Assembly (NCBI GenBank): GCA_040365065.1
Contig: BAABNI010000009.1
Span: 62,001 to 126,000 of the forward strand
DNA length: 64,000 nucleotides
Direction: 5' to 3'
From: Pelagadaptatus aseana
Lineage (GTDB): Bacteria; Pseudomonadota; Gammaproteobacteria; Pseudomonadales; Cellvibrionaceae
A program made the position numbers and the translations under genes. This document shows, in pieces, positions 25,165-35,019 of this stretch. Within the stretch, counting starts at the first letter, position 1. Each line of letters begins with the position of its first letter. The notes under the pieces are model-generated. The model saw only the letters and a list, made by a program, of their open reading frames with translations, did no database searches and was not told the DNA's origin.

Positions 25165-28100
25165 CTAGATTTTTTGCTGCCACTGGCAAACCAAAACGAC
25201 CGCCTGATCAAAATCAAAACCGTCAATGGCGGCCGCAATATTATCGATCAGATCAACATCCGGGCCGTCGTAATGATTGCGGATTTGATCGAGGCAGGAC
25301 AGGGCTTCTGCATCGTTATCTTCAACCAGTTGCGACAGACGCTGCAACTCTTCGGCCAGAACAAATGACTGTAAATTGTCAGACCCTAAGCTCTGGTGTA
25401 AAGCCGAGTCAGCAACCATACTCGGCTCCATCGAGCCAATGGATTGCACCACCGCATCAAGCTGCCGTTGCAGCGTTTTCAGCGTCGACAGAATAGCCTC
25501 TTCATCACCGCCTTTGCTGCACAGCTGTTCCAGTTCCGCTGCCGCCTGACGCACATCTTCGGCGGCGATATTGGCGGCAACGCCTTTTAAGGTGTGGGCA
25601 CAACGGGTTGGTCCCTGAGCATCCGCTCCGTTTTGCTTTTGTTCAAGCGCCTGCAAAAACCGATCACTGAAGTCCGCTTCCTTGGCGGCAAACTTCTTCA
25701 GCAATTTTATATAGAGCGCCTTATTGCCCTGCATGGTTTCCATGCCCAACGCGGTATCAACGCCAGCAATATTGGGCATCGCATCGTGCAACGGATGGTC
25801 ACCGGCATCCGTACTTTTAACAACCGGAAATTCAGGCCGGATCCATCGAGCCATGGTCAAAAACAGTTCACGGCGCTGAATGGGCTTGGCAATGTGATCG
25901 TTCATACCCACAGCCAGCACTTTTTCCCGATCACCCACCATGGCATTGGCGGTCATAGCCAGAATGGGCAACTGTTCAAACTCGGTCATGGCGCGGATGG
26001 CCTTGGTTGCTTCGTAACCATCCATTACCGGCATCTGACAATCCATCAATACGCCATCGAAATCCTGCTGCTTCAGACACGTCAGTGCATCGGCGCCATT
26101 CACCGCGGTGACAATGGTAATCTGATGGCGTTCCAGAATATCCACGGCCAGTTCCATATTGATTTCATTGTCTTCGACCAGCAACAGTCGGGCACCACGC
26201 AACTGGTCGATGGCCTGCTCCACTTCTTTTTCCCGGTTGTCTTTGCGCCTTAGAGAAACAGCGTGCTTGCCTTTGGCTGACAGAATCGCATCGAGCAGGG
26301 TCGAATGGGTAACCGGCTTGGTGAGATAGTCTTTGATATCCGCGCCCCGGGATTCTTCCATGGCCGCCTCCCGGCCATGAGCCGTCATAATGAGGACGTC
26401 GGGCGGACTCAGCAATTTCGCCGAGTTATGCAACTTGTGCGCGGTCTCAATGCCATCCAGACCGGGCATCTTCCAGTCCATCACAACGGCATCAAAAGGC
26501 TTGCCAGATCGTTCGGCCGCAGTGACGGCATCCAACGCCTGCTCGCCCGACGACACCTGAGCAACCGTAAAACCGAACTGCCCAAGCATGCTGCCAATAA
26601 TCTCAAGAGAACTGTTGTTGTCGTCCACCACCAGCACATTAAGACTGTCGACATCATCGAGTGATGGACTTTCCTGAACAGCCACACCAACAGCAAACTC
26701 TGCAGAGAAACTGAATGTCGAACCCTTACCGGCCTGACTTTCACAACGGATCTCTCCCCCCATCAGTTCGGCAAGATTTTTACTGATCACCAACCCAAGA
26801 CCAGTACCACCAAATTGCCGGGTCGTAGACGAATCGGCCTGAGAAAAAGATTTGAACAATTTATCCAGCTTGTCTTCGGGAATACCGATCCCCGTATCAG
26901 CCACGGCAAACAACAATTTGATCCGGCTCGGGGATTGCTCGACAACACTCACCCGAATAATGACTTCACCCTGTTCGGTAAATTTGATGGCGTTATTACC
27001 GAGATTGATCAGTACCTGACCCAACCGCAACGGATCACCAATCAAGGGCGACGGTAAATTCTTGGGAATATCAAACAGCAGCTCCAGATTTTTCTCTTCG
27101 GCTTTAAAACCCAACAGGCTACTGAGATTATTGAAGACATCATCGAGACTGAATTCCGCGGATTCCAAATTGAGTTTGCCGGCCTCAATTTTGGAAAAGT
27201 CGAGGATGTCATTGATGATACCCAACAGCGATTCCGCGGAGCGGTGAACTTTATTGATGTAGTTGTACTGTTTGGGGGATAAGTCGGTCTCCAATGCCAA
27301 CTCCGACAAGCCGATGATGGCGTTCATCGGTGTCCTGATTTCATGGCTCATATTCGCCAGAAACTCACTTTTGGCACGGGACGCTTCTTCGGCACGCTCA
27401 GACTCAATCTGCAGCGCTCGTGTCCTCTCTGCCACTTTGGACTCCAGCGTTTGATTGAGTTTGTCTTTTTCTTTATTGGCCTGATGGATTTCGGCCAGAT
27501 AATAATTCAGGCTTTCGGTGAGCTGGGAAATTTCCACACCACGCTCAGGATCTGCCTCGGGCAACTTTGGCTGCGCTTCGGGACTTTCCTTTAATTCCTC
27601 AACCCGCCGATTCAATGTCATCAACGGTTGAGTCACTAGACGTTTGAACAGCCAGTAGAGCACCAGCGCCAAACACAGGGCGCGAGCCATACCGGAAAAC
27701 AGAACCACAATAGAGCGCAGATAAAAATCGACAAAAGCCTCTTGCCAATTGACCTGCAATTGCAGCTTGCCGATCGGCCGTTGCCGGTCGCCTTCGTGAA
27801 ACAACTGGACTTCAATATCTTCCACCGGTGGCGCCAGTAGATTTAACAGCGCATTGGTTTTTGGCGGCCGGTTTTCAGCTTGTCCCAGCGCCTCATCAAA
27901 CTCGTTAAAGATGGTGGCACTGTCGATAAAAACCGTTTGCACCAGCCCCTCAACAAAACGGTCAGCCACATCCCGATCCAGATCAAAGGCGACCTGAGCC
28001 GCGGTGCCGGACGTTACCGACATCACCCGGTCCAGCGACTCCAGTTGTCGCTCGCGGAACGAGCCATAATCGTAGGCTATCTGGATGATGCCAAACGCGG

Positions 28101-28179
28101 TACCAAGCACCAGCGATGCCAGTACCGCCGATCTCAGCAGAATGAATGATAGGTTTTGGTTCTTCACAGCAGGTCGCAT
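25165..28179 (-). CDS. Hybrid sensor histidine kinase with two receivers and an HPt domain
   Basis: A 1004-residue inner-membrane phosphorelay kinase. One helix near residues 10-32, a periplasmic region and a second helix near 150-175 precede a HAMP-like linker and coiled coil. HisKA follows with the phospho-His in MSHEIRTPMNAI near residue 278. The ATPase has DTGIGIP and GGTGLGLVISK. Receiver 1 carries Asp near 567 (MDWKMPG), receiver 2 has Asp near 712 (MDCQMPVMDG), and the HPt His is near 860 (HTLKGVAA). All phosphorelay residues are present. Its start overlaps the upstream binding-protein stop (TGATG), so both are made together. No separate DNA-binding response regulator is adjacent. Confidence 0.93.
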   Translation of the reverse strand: MRPAVKNQNLSFILLRSAVLASLVLGTAFGIIQIAYDYGSFRERQLESLDRVMSVTSGTAAQVAFDLDRDVADRFVEGLVQTVFIDSATIFNEFDEALGQAENRPPKTNALLNLLAPPVEDIEVQLFHEGDRQRPIGKLQLQVNWQEAFVDFYLRSIVVLFSGMARALCLALVLYWLFKRLVTQPLMTLNRRVEELKESPEAQPKLPEADPERGVEISQLTESLNYYLAEIHQANKEKDKLNQTLESKVAERTRALQIESERAEEASRAKSEFLANMSHEIRTPMNAIIGLSELALETDLSPKQYNYINKVHRSAESLLGIINDILDFSKIEAGKLNLESAEFSLDDVFNNLSSLLGFKAEEKNLELLFDIPKNLPSPLIGDPLRLGQVLINLGNNAIKFTEQGEVIIRVSVVEQSPSRIKLLFAVADTGIGIPEDKLDKLFKSFSQADSSTTRQFGGTGLGLVISKNLAELMGGEIRCESQAGKGSTFSFSAEFAVGVAVQESPSLDDVDSLNVLVVDDNNSSLEIIGSMLGQFGFTVAQVSSGEQALDAVTAAERSGKPFDAVVMDWKMPGLDGIETAHKLHNSAKLLSPPDVLIMTAHGREAAMEESRGADIKDYLTKPVTHSTLLDAILSAKGKHAVSLRRKDNREKEVEQAIDQLRGARLLLVEDNEINMELAVDILERHQITIVTAVNGADALTCLKQQDFDGVLMDCQMPVMDGYEATKAIRAMTEFEQLPILAMTANAMVGDREKVLAVGMNDHIAKPIQRRELFLTMARWIRPEFPVVKSTDAGDHPLHDAMPNIAGVDTALGMETMQGNKALYIKLLKKFAAKEADFSDRFLQALEQKQNGADAQGPTRCAHTLKGVAANIAAEDVRQAAAELEQLCSKGGDEEAILSTLKTLQRQLDAVVQSIGSMEPSMVADSALHQSLGSDNLQSFVLAEELQRLSQLVEDNDAEALSCLDQIRNHYDGPDVDLIDNIAAAIDGFDFDQAVVLVCQWQQKI

Positions 28180-29330
28180 CAATCCGCTTCAATCCGTTGC
28201 TCAACAATCAACTGGTCAACAATCCGGGGCATAGCGAATTCGTAGCCTTTGTCATCCGGCGTTTGGTATTTTGAAAATACGGTGAAATCAATTTTCTCCC
28301 AGTTCGCCTGCTCAAAGGCCTGCAGATAATTTCCAACATTGCTGCGATCAATCACTGTGTTATCGACCCGCACGATGCTGCCACCCTGATCATCAAGACT
28401 CACCCCATTGAGATAATCGTAAAGCACCACCAGTGACCAGGCGCCGTGCAGGAACAGCCCGCCAACGGTACAGACGGCTTCACCCTGACGGACCTTTTTC
28501 ATCAGTTCAACCGTGCCGTCGATACCACCGGTGAGTATGTCACGCCCGGGCTGCCGCCCCTGCTGTCTGGCGGCATCAATCACGCCCAGAGCAATATCGT
28601 CATTGCCCGACAGCACCACCGTAGTTTCCGGGTAGCGCTTCAATGCGGTAACGGTGAATTTATAACTCTCCTCACTGGACCAGTGACGGGCATAGAAAAT
28701 CTGATGCAACACCACATTGTCGTATTCTCCAACGGCCCTGAGGAAGCCTTTTTCTCTGATCAAACCGACCGAGTCGGTTTTACTGCCAATAATGGCAAAC
28801 ACCTGAACCTTACCGTCTTGATCAAACAGCTGGTTGGCAATGGCCTCGTCGATCAGCTTTTTCGCCAAATCGTAACCGCTCTTTTCTTCATCCACCAAAA
28901 TTTCTGCTACCCATTGACTGCCCTCAGCACCCGGGGCGCCGGTTTTGGCATAATCCAGTGGTATGGTGTGACTGACGGCGGGAGCCTGCCCCTGATCAAT
29001 AAGTTCAATCAGAGATTGGTTCTGGCTTTTCATATTGATAAAGATAATGCCCTTATAAGAGCCATCCTTTTGAACCGCTTTCAGTGCCGACTGGCATTGG
29101 ATCTGATCCGAGTTCAGGTAGTAAGGGGTCAGCTCAACCCCCAGATCATCGGCAGCCGCCTTGGAAAAAGCCCAATTCTGTTGCCAAAACGAGTGCTCTG
29201 GGTAGAGCGAGGAAAACCACGCAAATTTCAGCGTTTTGTCTTCTGCCAGCAGCGGGCCAGAAAAACAGGCCAGAACCACCAGACTCAAACACCACCGCAG
29301 CCTGATCAGGCCTATTACAACACCGGACAT
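28179..29330 (-). CDS. Periplasmic sugar-binding-type protein coupled to the hybrid kinase (LuxP-like)
   Basis: A 383-residue type-1 periplasmic binding protein (Peripla_BP_4 type). A signal sequence ends near residue 29 (SGPLLAE). The Rossmann-like lobes are visible (FAWFSSLYPEHSFWQQNW, YKGIIFINMK, VVLSGNDDIALGVIDAARQQ and DILTGGIDGTVELM). LSGNDDIALG and GGIDG are typical of ribose/LuxP-like binding proteins. No ABC transporter genes flank it. The stop overlaps the hybrid kinase start by one base. The likely role is therefore ligand sensing for that kinase, as in LuxP-LuxQ; this is inference from context. The ligand is unknown. Confidence 0.85.
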   Translation of the reverse strand: MSGVVIGLIRLRWCLSLVVLACFSGPLLAEDKTLKFAWFSSLYPEHSFWQQNWAFSKAAADDLGVELTPYYLNSDQIQCQSALKAVQKDGSYKGIIFINMKSQNQSLIELIDQGQAPAVSHTIPLDYAKTGAPGAEGSQWVAEILVDEEKSGYDLAKKLIDEAIANQLFDQDGKVQVFAIIGSKTDSVGLIREKGFLRAVGEYDNVVLHQIFYARHWSSEESYKFTVTALKRYPETTVVLSGNDDIALGVIDAARQQGRQPGRDILTGGIDGTVELMKKVRQGEAVCTVGGLFLHGAWSLVVLYDYLNGVSLDDQGGSIVRVDNTVIDRSNVGNYLQAFEQANWEKIDFTVFSKYQTPDDKGYEFAMPRIVDQLIVEQRIEAD

Positions 29331-29562
29331 AAAGAAATCACCGTTTAAACGTCAGTCTGTATCAGATATCAGTGCCACGCTCGGTGCAAGCCCTGCAAAC
29401 CCGAGCAAAGACCTACAACCGCCGCAAACATCTACTGAATTTACAGGGAATGGCAGCCAATAACATCCCACAAACAAGGGTCGCGGGCTATCCTGCTCCA
29501 CTGTCTTATCCAGTATAATAGCCCTGTTTTACTGATCACCCCCACTACGGGCTACCGACGCC

Positions 29563-31020
29563 ATGATTAGACCGAACCTTCGCAAATTACGCAGCATCCA
29601 GAAAGGCCTTAATAATGCCCAGTCGTTTCGTGAATGGCAGGAAATCGCCCAGGAATACGACCGCTCACTGGGGCTGGATGAATGGCGCGAGAAAGATCGC
29701 TCGGGGTACTACCCCTACGAGCTGCTGAAAGAGCAAATCAAGGCCATGCGCCACTATCGCAAGACGCAGCAGTTCAACCTGTTTATTCCCTATCTGAAAG
29801 AGTGTCTGCATCGCACCCTGGGAGAGTTGACCGATCCGCATTTATACAATGTGGCACTCACTGGCACCAAGCACCTGATCACTGAATACCTGGAGGAAGT
29901 GGAAACCTCCATTAAGGCCATCAGCGATGCCAAGCTGCCCGGTGTCTCGGAACAGGAAAAACTGGCCATGCTGCAACAGGCCGAGACCATCTTTGGCCGC
30001 ACGGCCCTGATGCTCAGCGGTGGCGGATTGTTCGGCGTCTATCATCTGGGTGTGATCAAAGTTCTGCTGGAGCATGATCTGGTGCCCAATATTATTTCAG
30101 GCTCCAGCATGGGTGCCTTTATCAATGGCGTTTTGGGCACGCAAACCAACGAAGAACTGCTGGCTAACATCAACCGTCCGGAAGAATATTATGTGGAAGC
30201 TTTCGCCTGGCTAAAACCCGCTGAGATGCTGAAACGAAAAGCCCTGTTTGATCCCATGCAATTATTGAAATGCATGACTGCGAACTTTTCAGACCTGACG
30301 TTTAAGGAAGCGTTCGATCGCACTGGCCGCATTATTAACATCACCATATCGCCCACTCGCGCCGGTCAGAAACCCCGTATCCTGAATTACAAAACCGCAC
30401 CCGACGCCCTTATCTCTTACGCAGCGCTGGCTTCCTGTGCCGTGCCTTTTGCCTTCCCCTCCACGCAACTGATGGAAAGAACAGCCAGCGGCGAGGTTCG
30501 CCCTTATATGGATTCAGAACTTTGGGCCGACGGCGCCGTCAATGGCGACATCCCTACCGGACGCATGAGTCGATTGCACAACGCCAATCACTTTATTGTC
30601 AGCCAGACTAACCCACACGTTCTGCCTTTTGTGCTGACCCGCGAAAGTGAAGGCGTTATTCCGTTCGCGCTGGACTTCGCCACATCCAGCCTGAAAGCTC
30701 AGTTGCACCAAACCATTACGGTCACCAAAAAACGGATCCAGAACCGCACCCTGCGCTTCTGGATGGATCGAGCCGATGCCGTGTTGGGGCAGGATTATAT
30801 GGGCGATATTAATATCTACCCGGAACTGTCACTGAAGCGCTACAGAAAAATATTAACCAACCCGAATCATATGGACATGGTCAATTATATTGAGATGGGT
30901 GAGCGCGCCACCTGGCCCAAGCTGGCCATGATTGAAAATGAGACGCGCATCAGCCGAGTATTACAGGAATGCTGTAAAAAGCTGGAACAGAAGATAGAAA
31001 CAGAGGCAAAAGCCTCTTAG
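29563..31020 (+). CDS. Patatin-like phospholipase with DUF3336 domain
   Basis: A 485-residue acyl hydrolase. The N-terminal DUF3336-like helical region covers about residues 1-140. The patatin core follows with the oxyanion motif SGGGLFGVYHLGV, the nucleophile S182 in GSSMG and the catalytic Asp near 323 in ADGAVNGD. The Ser-Asp dyad is intact. Family members hydrolyse phospholipids or neutral lipids; eukaryotic DUF3336 relatives are triacylglycerol lipases. There is no signal peptide, so it is cytoplasmic or membrane-peripheral. Its stop overlaps the stop of convergent trpC. A -10-like TATAAT at 29514-29519 lies upstream but its -35 is poor. Confidence 0.88.
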   Translation: MIRPNLRKLRSIQKGLNNAQSFREWQEIAQEYDRSLGLDEWREKDRSGYYPYELLKEQIKAMRHYRKTQQFNLFIPYLKECLHRTLGELTDPHLYNVALTGTKHLITEYLEEVETSIKAISDAKLPGVSEQEKLAMLQQAETIFGRTALMLSGGGLFGVYHLGVIKVLLEHDLVPNIISGSSMGAFINGVLGTQTNEELLANINRPEEYYVEAFAWLKPAEMLKRKALFDPMQLLKCMTANFSDLTFKEAFDRTGRIINITISPTRAGQKPRILNYKTAPDALISYAALASCAVPFAFPSTQLMERTASGEVRPYMDSELWADGAVNGDIPTGRMSRLHNANHFIVSQTNPHVLPFVLTRESEGVIPFALDFATSSLKAQLHQTITVTKKRIQNRTLRFWMDRADAVLGQDYMGDINIYPELSLKRYRKILTNPNHMDMVNYIEMGERATWPKLAMIENETRISRVLQECCKKLEQKIETEAKAS

Positions 31021-31814
31021 TTAAACATTTCCAACAATTTAACGCCGGGATCTTCCGCCTTCATAAAGGCCTCGCCCACCAGAAAACCATGAACGTCATG
31101 GCCGCGCATGGCTTTGACATCATCGATGGTATGGATGCCACTTTCGGTAATAACGATACGATCGTCACCGATCGAATCCAACAGCGAGAAAGTGGTGTCC
31201 AGTGTGGTTTCAAAATTGTGTAAATTGCGATTATTGATGCCAATTAATTTATTGGGCAGGCGCAGTGCCAGCTCAAGCTCTGCCGCATCGTGCACTTCCA
31301 CTAGCACATCCATGCCCAATTCATGAGCCAGAGTATTTAGAGCCTCCAGCTTATCGAACTCGAGAATGGCGACAATCAGCAGAATGCAATCGGCCCCCAT
31401 GGCGCGCGCTTCATACACCTGATATTCGTCGACGATAAAATCCTTGCGAATCACGGGCAGAGACGAAGCCGTACGGGCTTCCTGCAAGTAGGCATCGGCA
31501 CCCTGAAAAAAGTCCACATCGGTCAATACCGAGAGACAGGCCGCGCCACCTTTCTCGTAGCTGATGGCAATTTCTGCAGGATAAAAATCTTCGCGAATCA
31601 CACCCTTACTGGGTGATGCTTTTTTCACCTCGGCAATAACACCCGCCAATCCCTGATCAATTTTGGACTGAATGGCTTTTACAAAACCGCGAGCGTCGGC
31701 TTGCTCGGCTACTTTGGCTTTCAATTCCTCAACAGAAACAACAGCCTGACGCTCAGCAATTTCTTCAAACTTTCGCTCGACAATTTTTTCCAGAATGGTT
31801 GGAATCTTACTCAT
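31017..31814 (-). CDS. trpC: Indole-3-glycerol-phosphate synthase
   Basis: TrpC closes the indole ring in tryptophan synthesis. The 265-residue monofunctional enzyme has the TIM-barrel motifs AEVKKASPSKGVIREDF, RKDFIVDEYQV, LVEVHDAAELE, IGINNRNL and ITESGI. The second ATG is chosen (MSKIPTILEKI), as in relatives; an upstream in-frame start would add four residues. It is the last gene of trpEGDC, 33 bases after trpD. Its stop overlaps the stop of the convergent patatin gene, and no intrinsic terminator separates them. Confidence 0.96.
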   Translation of the reverse strand: MSKIPTILEKIVERKFEEIAERQAVVSVEELKAKVAEQADARGFVKAIQSKIDQGLAGVIAEVKKASPSKGVIREDFYPAEIAISYEKGGAACLSVLTDVDFFQGADAYLQEARTASSLPVIRKDFIVDEYQVYEARAMGADCILLIVAILEFDKLEALNTLAHELGMDVLVEVHDAAELELALRLPNKLIGINNRNLHNFETTLDTTFSLLDSIGDDRIVITESGIHTIDDVKAMRGHDVHGFLVGEAFMKAEDPGVKLLEMFN

Positions 31815-31847
31815 AATACAACTCAAATTTTTGCTTAACGCGATGAC

Positions 31848-32888
31848 TTACTCAGCCGCTTTCAGGCAGTCACTAAAGGCTGCCAGCTCGTTGATTTTTT
31901 CCCGGGCCAGGCCGGTAGCAATGGCATCCTGAGCCATGGCAATCCCTTCTTTCAAAGTATCTGCCACACCGGACACATAAATCGCAGCACCGGCATTTAA
32001 GGCAATAATATCCGCTGCCTTTTGCGCCTCATTGTTGCTGCGCTTGCCCAGCGCATCGTGGATCAGCGCCAATGATTCAACCGCACTGGAAACATCCAGA
32101 CCAATCAGTGACTGACTGTCGATATCGAAGTCTTCCGGTTTGATACTGTACTCGCTCACCTGGCCATCTTTGAGTTCAGCCACATGGGTCGAGGTCGCCA
32201 GACTGATCTCATCCAGTCCGTCACCGGCGTGCACCACCATCACGTGCTCACTGCCGAGTCGGCCAAGCACTTCGGCCATGGGCGCACACAGAGCCTTGCT
32301 GAACACACCAATGACCTGACGCTTAACGCCGGCGGGATTAGTCATGGGCCCCAGCATATTAAAAATGGTACGCAGGCCCAGCTCACGGCGAGGACCAATG
32401 GCGTGCTTCATGGCACTGTGATGAGCCGGCGCAAACATAAAGCCGACACCAATGGCATCCACACAGCGGGCCACCTGATCCGGGGTCAGATCCAGCGCCA
32501 CACCGGCGGCCTCCAACACATCGGCACTACCAGTGGAGGACGACACCGAGCGATTGCCGTGCTTGGCCACCCGGCCACCAGCAGCCGCTACGACAAACGC
32601 TGAAGCGGTAGAGACATTGAACAGGTTGGCGCCATCGCCACCGGTACCACAGGTATCCACCAGATTAGGGGAATCGATCTCAACCCGGGCAGCCAGATTG
32701 CGCATCACCTGAGCGGCGCCGGTAATTTCATCCAGAGTCTCCCCCTTCAGACGCAACGCCACCAGAAAACCACCGATCTGAGCCGGCGTTGCTTCGCCGG
32801 TCATCACCTGCTGCATAACGTCCGCCATCTCTGCGGTGGTCAGATGGCGACCTTCGACGACGGCGGTCAGAGCCTGTTTGATATCCAT
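31848..32888 (-). CDS. trpD: Anthranilate phosphoribosyltransferase
   Basis: This enzyme transfers phosphoribosyl from PRPP to anthranilate. The 346-residue product has the signature VDTCGTGGDGANLFNVST, then KHGNRSVSSSTGSADVLEA and FAPAHHSAMKHA, all standard for TrpD. It is monofunctional, not fused to TrpG. It follows trpG by 26 bases in trpEGDC and has the usual N-terminal helical domain (LTAVVEGRHL and following). Confidence 0.97.
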   Translation of the reverse strand: MDIKQALTAVVEGRHLTTAEMADVMQQVMTGEATPAQIGGFLVALRLKGETLDEITGAAQVMRNLAARVEIDSPNLVDTCGTGGDGANLFNVSTASAFVVAAAGGRVAKHGNRSVSSSTGSADVLEAAGVALDLTPDQVARCVDAIGVGFMFAPAHHSAMKHAIGPRRELGLRTIFNMLGPMTNPAGVKRQVIGVFSKALCAPMAEVLGRLGSEHVMVVHAGDGLDEISLATSTHVAELKDGQVSEYSIKPEDFDIDSQSLIGLDVSSAVESLALIHDALGKRSNNEAQKAADIIALNAGAAIYVSGVADTLKEGIAMAQDAIATGLAREKINELAAFSDCLKAAE

Positions 32889-32914
32889 AGTGTTATCTCT
32901 TTCTTATTGTTCTG

Positions 32915-33493
32915 TTAGCGCTCAAGAAAATTGCGCAGCAAATCGTGACCATGTTCAGTAAGAATGGACTCCGGATGAAACTGCACACCCTCCACATCCA
33001 GTTCGCGATGACGCACACCCATGATTTCATCCATGCTGCCGTCGGCGTTTTCAGTCCAGGCGGTAATTTCCAGACACTCGGGCAGGGATTCTTTTTCAAT
33101 CACCAGCGAGTGGTAACGGGTGGCCTGATAGGGGTTGGTCAAACCTTTGAACACACCCACATCGCCATGGTGAATTGGCGAGGTCTTACCGTGCATTACC
33201 TGTCCGGCGCGAACGATCTTGCCACCATAGGCCTGACCAATACTCTGGTGTCCCAGACAAATACCCAGCAGTGGAATCTTACCGGCAAAGGCTTCAATCG
33301 CGGCGATGGAAATGCCCGCCTCATTGGGCGTACAGGGGCCCGGAGAAATGACAATTTTTTCCGGGGCCATGGCCTCGATATCGGCAACGGTGACTTCGTC
33401 GTTGCGCACTACTTTTACGTCAGCCTTGAGTTCACCGAGGTACTGCACCACGTTGTAGGTAAAGGAGTCGTAGTTATCAATCATTAAAATCAC
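32915..33493 (-). CDS. trpG: Anthranilate / aminodeoxychorismate synthase glutamine amidotransferase
   Basis: The glutaminase subunit that supplies ammonia to TrpE; many pseudomonad-type TrpG proteins also serve PabB for folate synthesis. The 192-residue class-I amidotransferase has MILMIDNYDSFTYN at the start, the nucleophile Cys in LLGICLGHQSIGQ, and the His-Glu pair in GVQFHPES. It lies between trpE (17 bases upstream) and trpD. With no second trpG/pabA in the window, a dual role is likely but not shown. Confidence 0.96.
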   Translation of the reverse strand: MILMIDNYDSFTYNVVQYLGELKADVKVVRNDEVTVADIEAMAPEKIVISPGPCTPNEAGISIAAIEAFAGKIPLLGICLGHQSIGQAYGGKIVRAGQVMHGKTSPIHHGDVGVFKGLTNPYQATRYHSLVIEKESLPECLEITAWTENADGSMDEIMGVRHRELDVEGVQFHPESILTEHGHDLLRNFLER

Positions 33494-33510
33494 AGCGTTC
33501 TCCCCTTACC

Positions 33511-34977
33511 TTACAGAACCATATCCACAGCGCGGAAAATGGCGCGGGCTTTGTTCATGGTTTCTTTCCACTCCAACTCAGGCTTCGAGTCGGCGACCAC
33601 ACCGGCACCGGCCTGTACGTAAAGTGTCTTGTCTTTGATCACCGCCGTGCGAATGGCAATGGCGGTATCCATATTGCCGTTCCAGGCCAGATAGCCCACC
33701 GCGCCACCGTAGATGCCACGCTTCTCGCTCTCGAGTTCGTCAATGATTTCCATGGCGCGAATCTTCGGTGCACCGGACAAGGTGCCCGCCGGCAGCGCCG
33801 CACGCAGGACATCCATGGCGTCCACATCGTCACGCACCTGACCGGTGACATTGGAAGTAATGTGCATCACATGGGAATAGCGCTCGACCACCATCTTGTC
33901 CGTGAGTTTTACCTCACCCACTTTGGCTACCCGGCCGACGTCATTGCGACCCAGATCAATCAGCATCAGGTGCTCGGCAATTTCTTTGGGATCGTTGAGC
34001 ATGTCCTGCTCCAGCGCCAGATCCTCGGCTTCTGTATGACCACGACGACGGGTACCGGCAATGGGTCGTACCGTCACTTCACCGTCTTCAAGACGCGCCA
34101 GAATTTCCGGACTGGCGCCCACCACATGGTGATCGCCCAAATCCAGGTAATACATATAGGGTGAAGGATTGAGGCAACGCAATGCCCGGTAGAGGTTCAA
34201 CGGCTCGGCATCAAACGGCAACGACAAGCGCTGGGAAATCACCACCTGCATGGTATCACCCGAGAGCACATACTCTTTGATATTGGCCACGGCTTCTTTG
34301 AAGTTGTCTTCACCAAAACTGGATTTGAATTGCCCCTCGCGAACGGCGTCGCCCGACAACTTCATCGGTGCCGTGTCCGGAGTGATATCGCGCAACTTGG
34401 CCACCAGCTGATCCAGTCGGTCACTGGCTTTTGCAAACGCGTCGTCTTCGGCTGGGTCGGCGTGAACAATCACGGTCAATTTGCCCGACAGATTATCGAA
34501 CACCAACACTTCGTCAGACACCATCAGCAGGATATCCGGATTACCAATGGTATCCTGCGGCTGTGACGCCTTCAGTTTGGGTTCCACATAGCGCACACAG
34601 TCGTAGCCGAAATAACCCACGAGGCCGCCGTTGAACATTGGCAGGCCATCTTGTTCGGCAACCCGGTAACGCTCTTTGAATTGCATCACAAAAGCCAGCG
34701 GATCATCACTCTGATGACGCTCCACTGCAACGCCGTCGGTCTCGATCACAATGTCGCTGCCCGACACCTTGAGTACTGTACGAGCCGGCAGACCAATCAT
34801 GGAGTAACGGCCCCATTTTTCGCCGCCCTGCACCGACTCAAACAAATAGCTGTAACGGCCCTGGGCCAATTTAAGGTAACTCGACAGCGGCGTATCCAGA
34901 TCCGCCAGCACTTCCCGGGCCACGGGAATGCGATTAAATCCTGCCGCAGCCAGACGACTAAATTCTTCAGGTGACAT
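33511..34977 (-). CDS. trpE: Anthranilate synthase component I
   Basis: TrpE makes anthranilate from chorismate and ammonia. The 488-residue product has the N-terminal feedback segment (YSYLFESVQGG, the LLES-like element that binds tryptophan in the family). The chorismate-binding domain has RPIAGTRRRG, LIDLGRNDVGRV, SGAPKIRAM, GAVGYLAWNG and IRTAVIKD. AAGGA lies 9 bases before the ATG. It is the first gene of trpEGDC. A 160-base upstream region contains a promoter-like pair, a short tryptophan-containing ORF and hairpins (see the leader entry). Confidence 0.96.
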   Translation of the reverse strand: MSPEEFSRLAAAGFNRIPVAREVLADLDTPLSSYLKLAQGRYSYLFESVQGGEKWGRYSMIGLPARTVLKVSGSDIVIETDGVAVERHQSDDPLAFVMQFKERYRVAEQDGLPMFNGGLVGYFGYDCVRYVEPKLKASQPQDTIGNPDILLMVSDEVLVFDNLSGKLTVIVHADPAEDDAFAKASDRLDQLVAKLRDITPDTAPMKLSGDAVREGQFKSSFGEDNFKEAVANIKEYVLSGDTMQVVISQRLSLPFDAEPLNLYRALRCLNPSPYMYYLDLGDHHVVGASPEILARLEDGEVTVRPIAGTRRRGHTEAEDLALEQDMLNDPKEIAEHLMLIDLGRNDVGRVAKVGEVKLTDKMVVERYSHVMHITSNVTGQVRDDVDAMDVLRAALPAGTLSGAPKIRAMEIIDELESEKRGIYGGAVGYLAWNGNMDTAIAIRTAVIKDKTLYVQAGAGVVADSKPELEWKETMNKARAIFRAVDMVL

Positions 34978-35019
34978 GGTTATGTCCTTGTTTTTTTAAA
35001 CTTGTGAAAATCAGCGATC

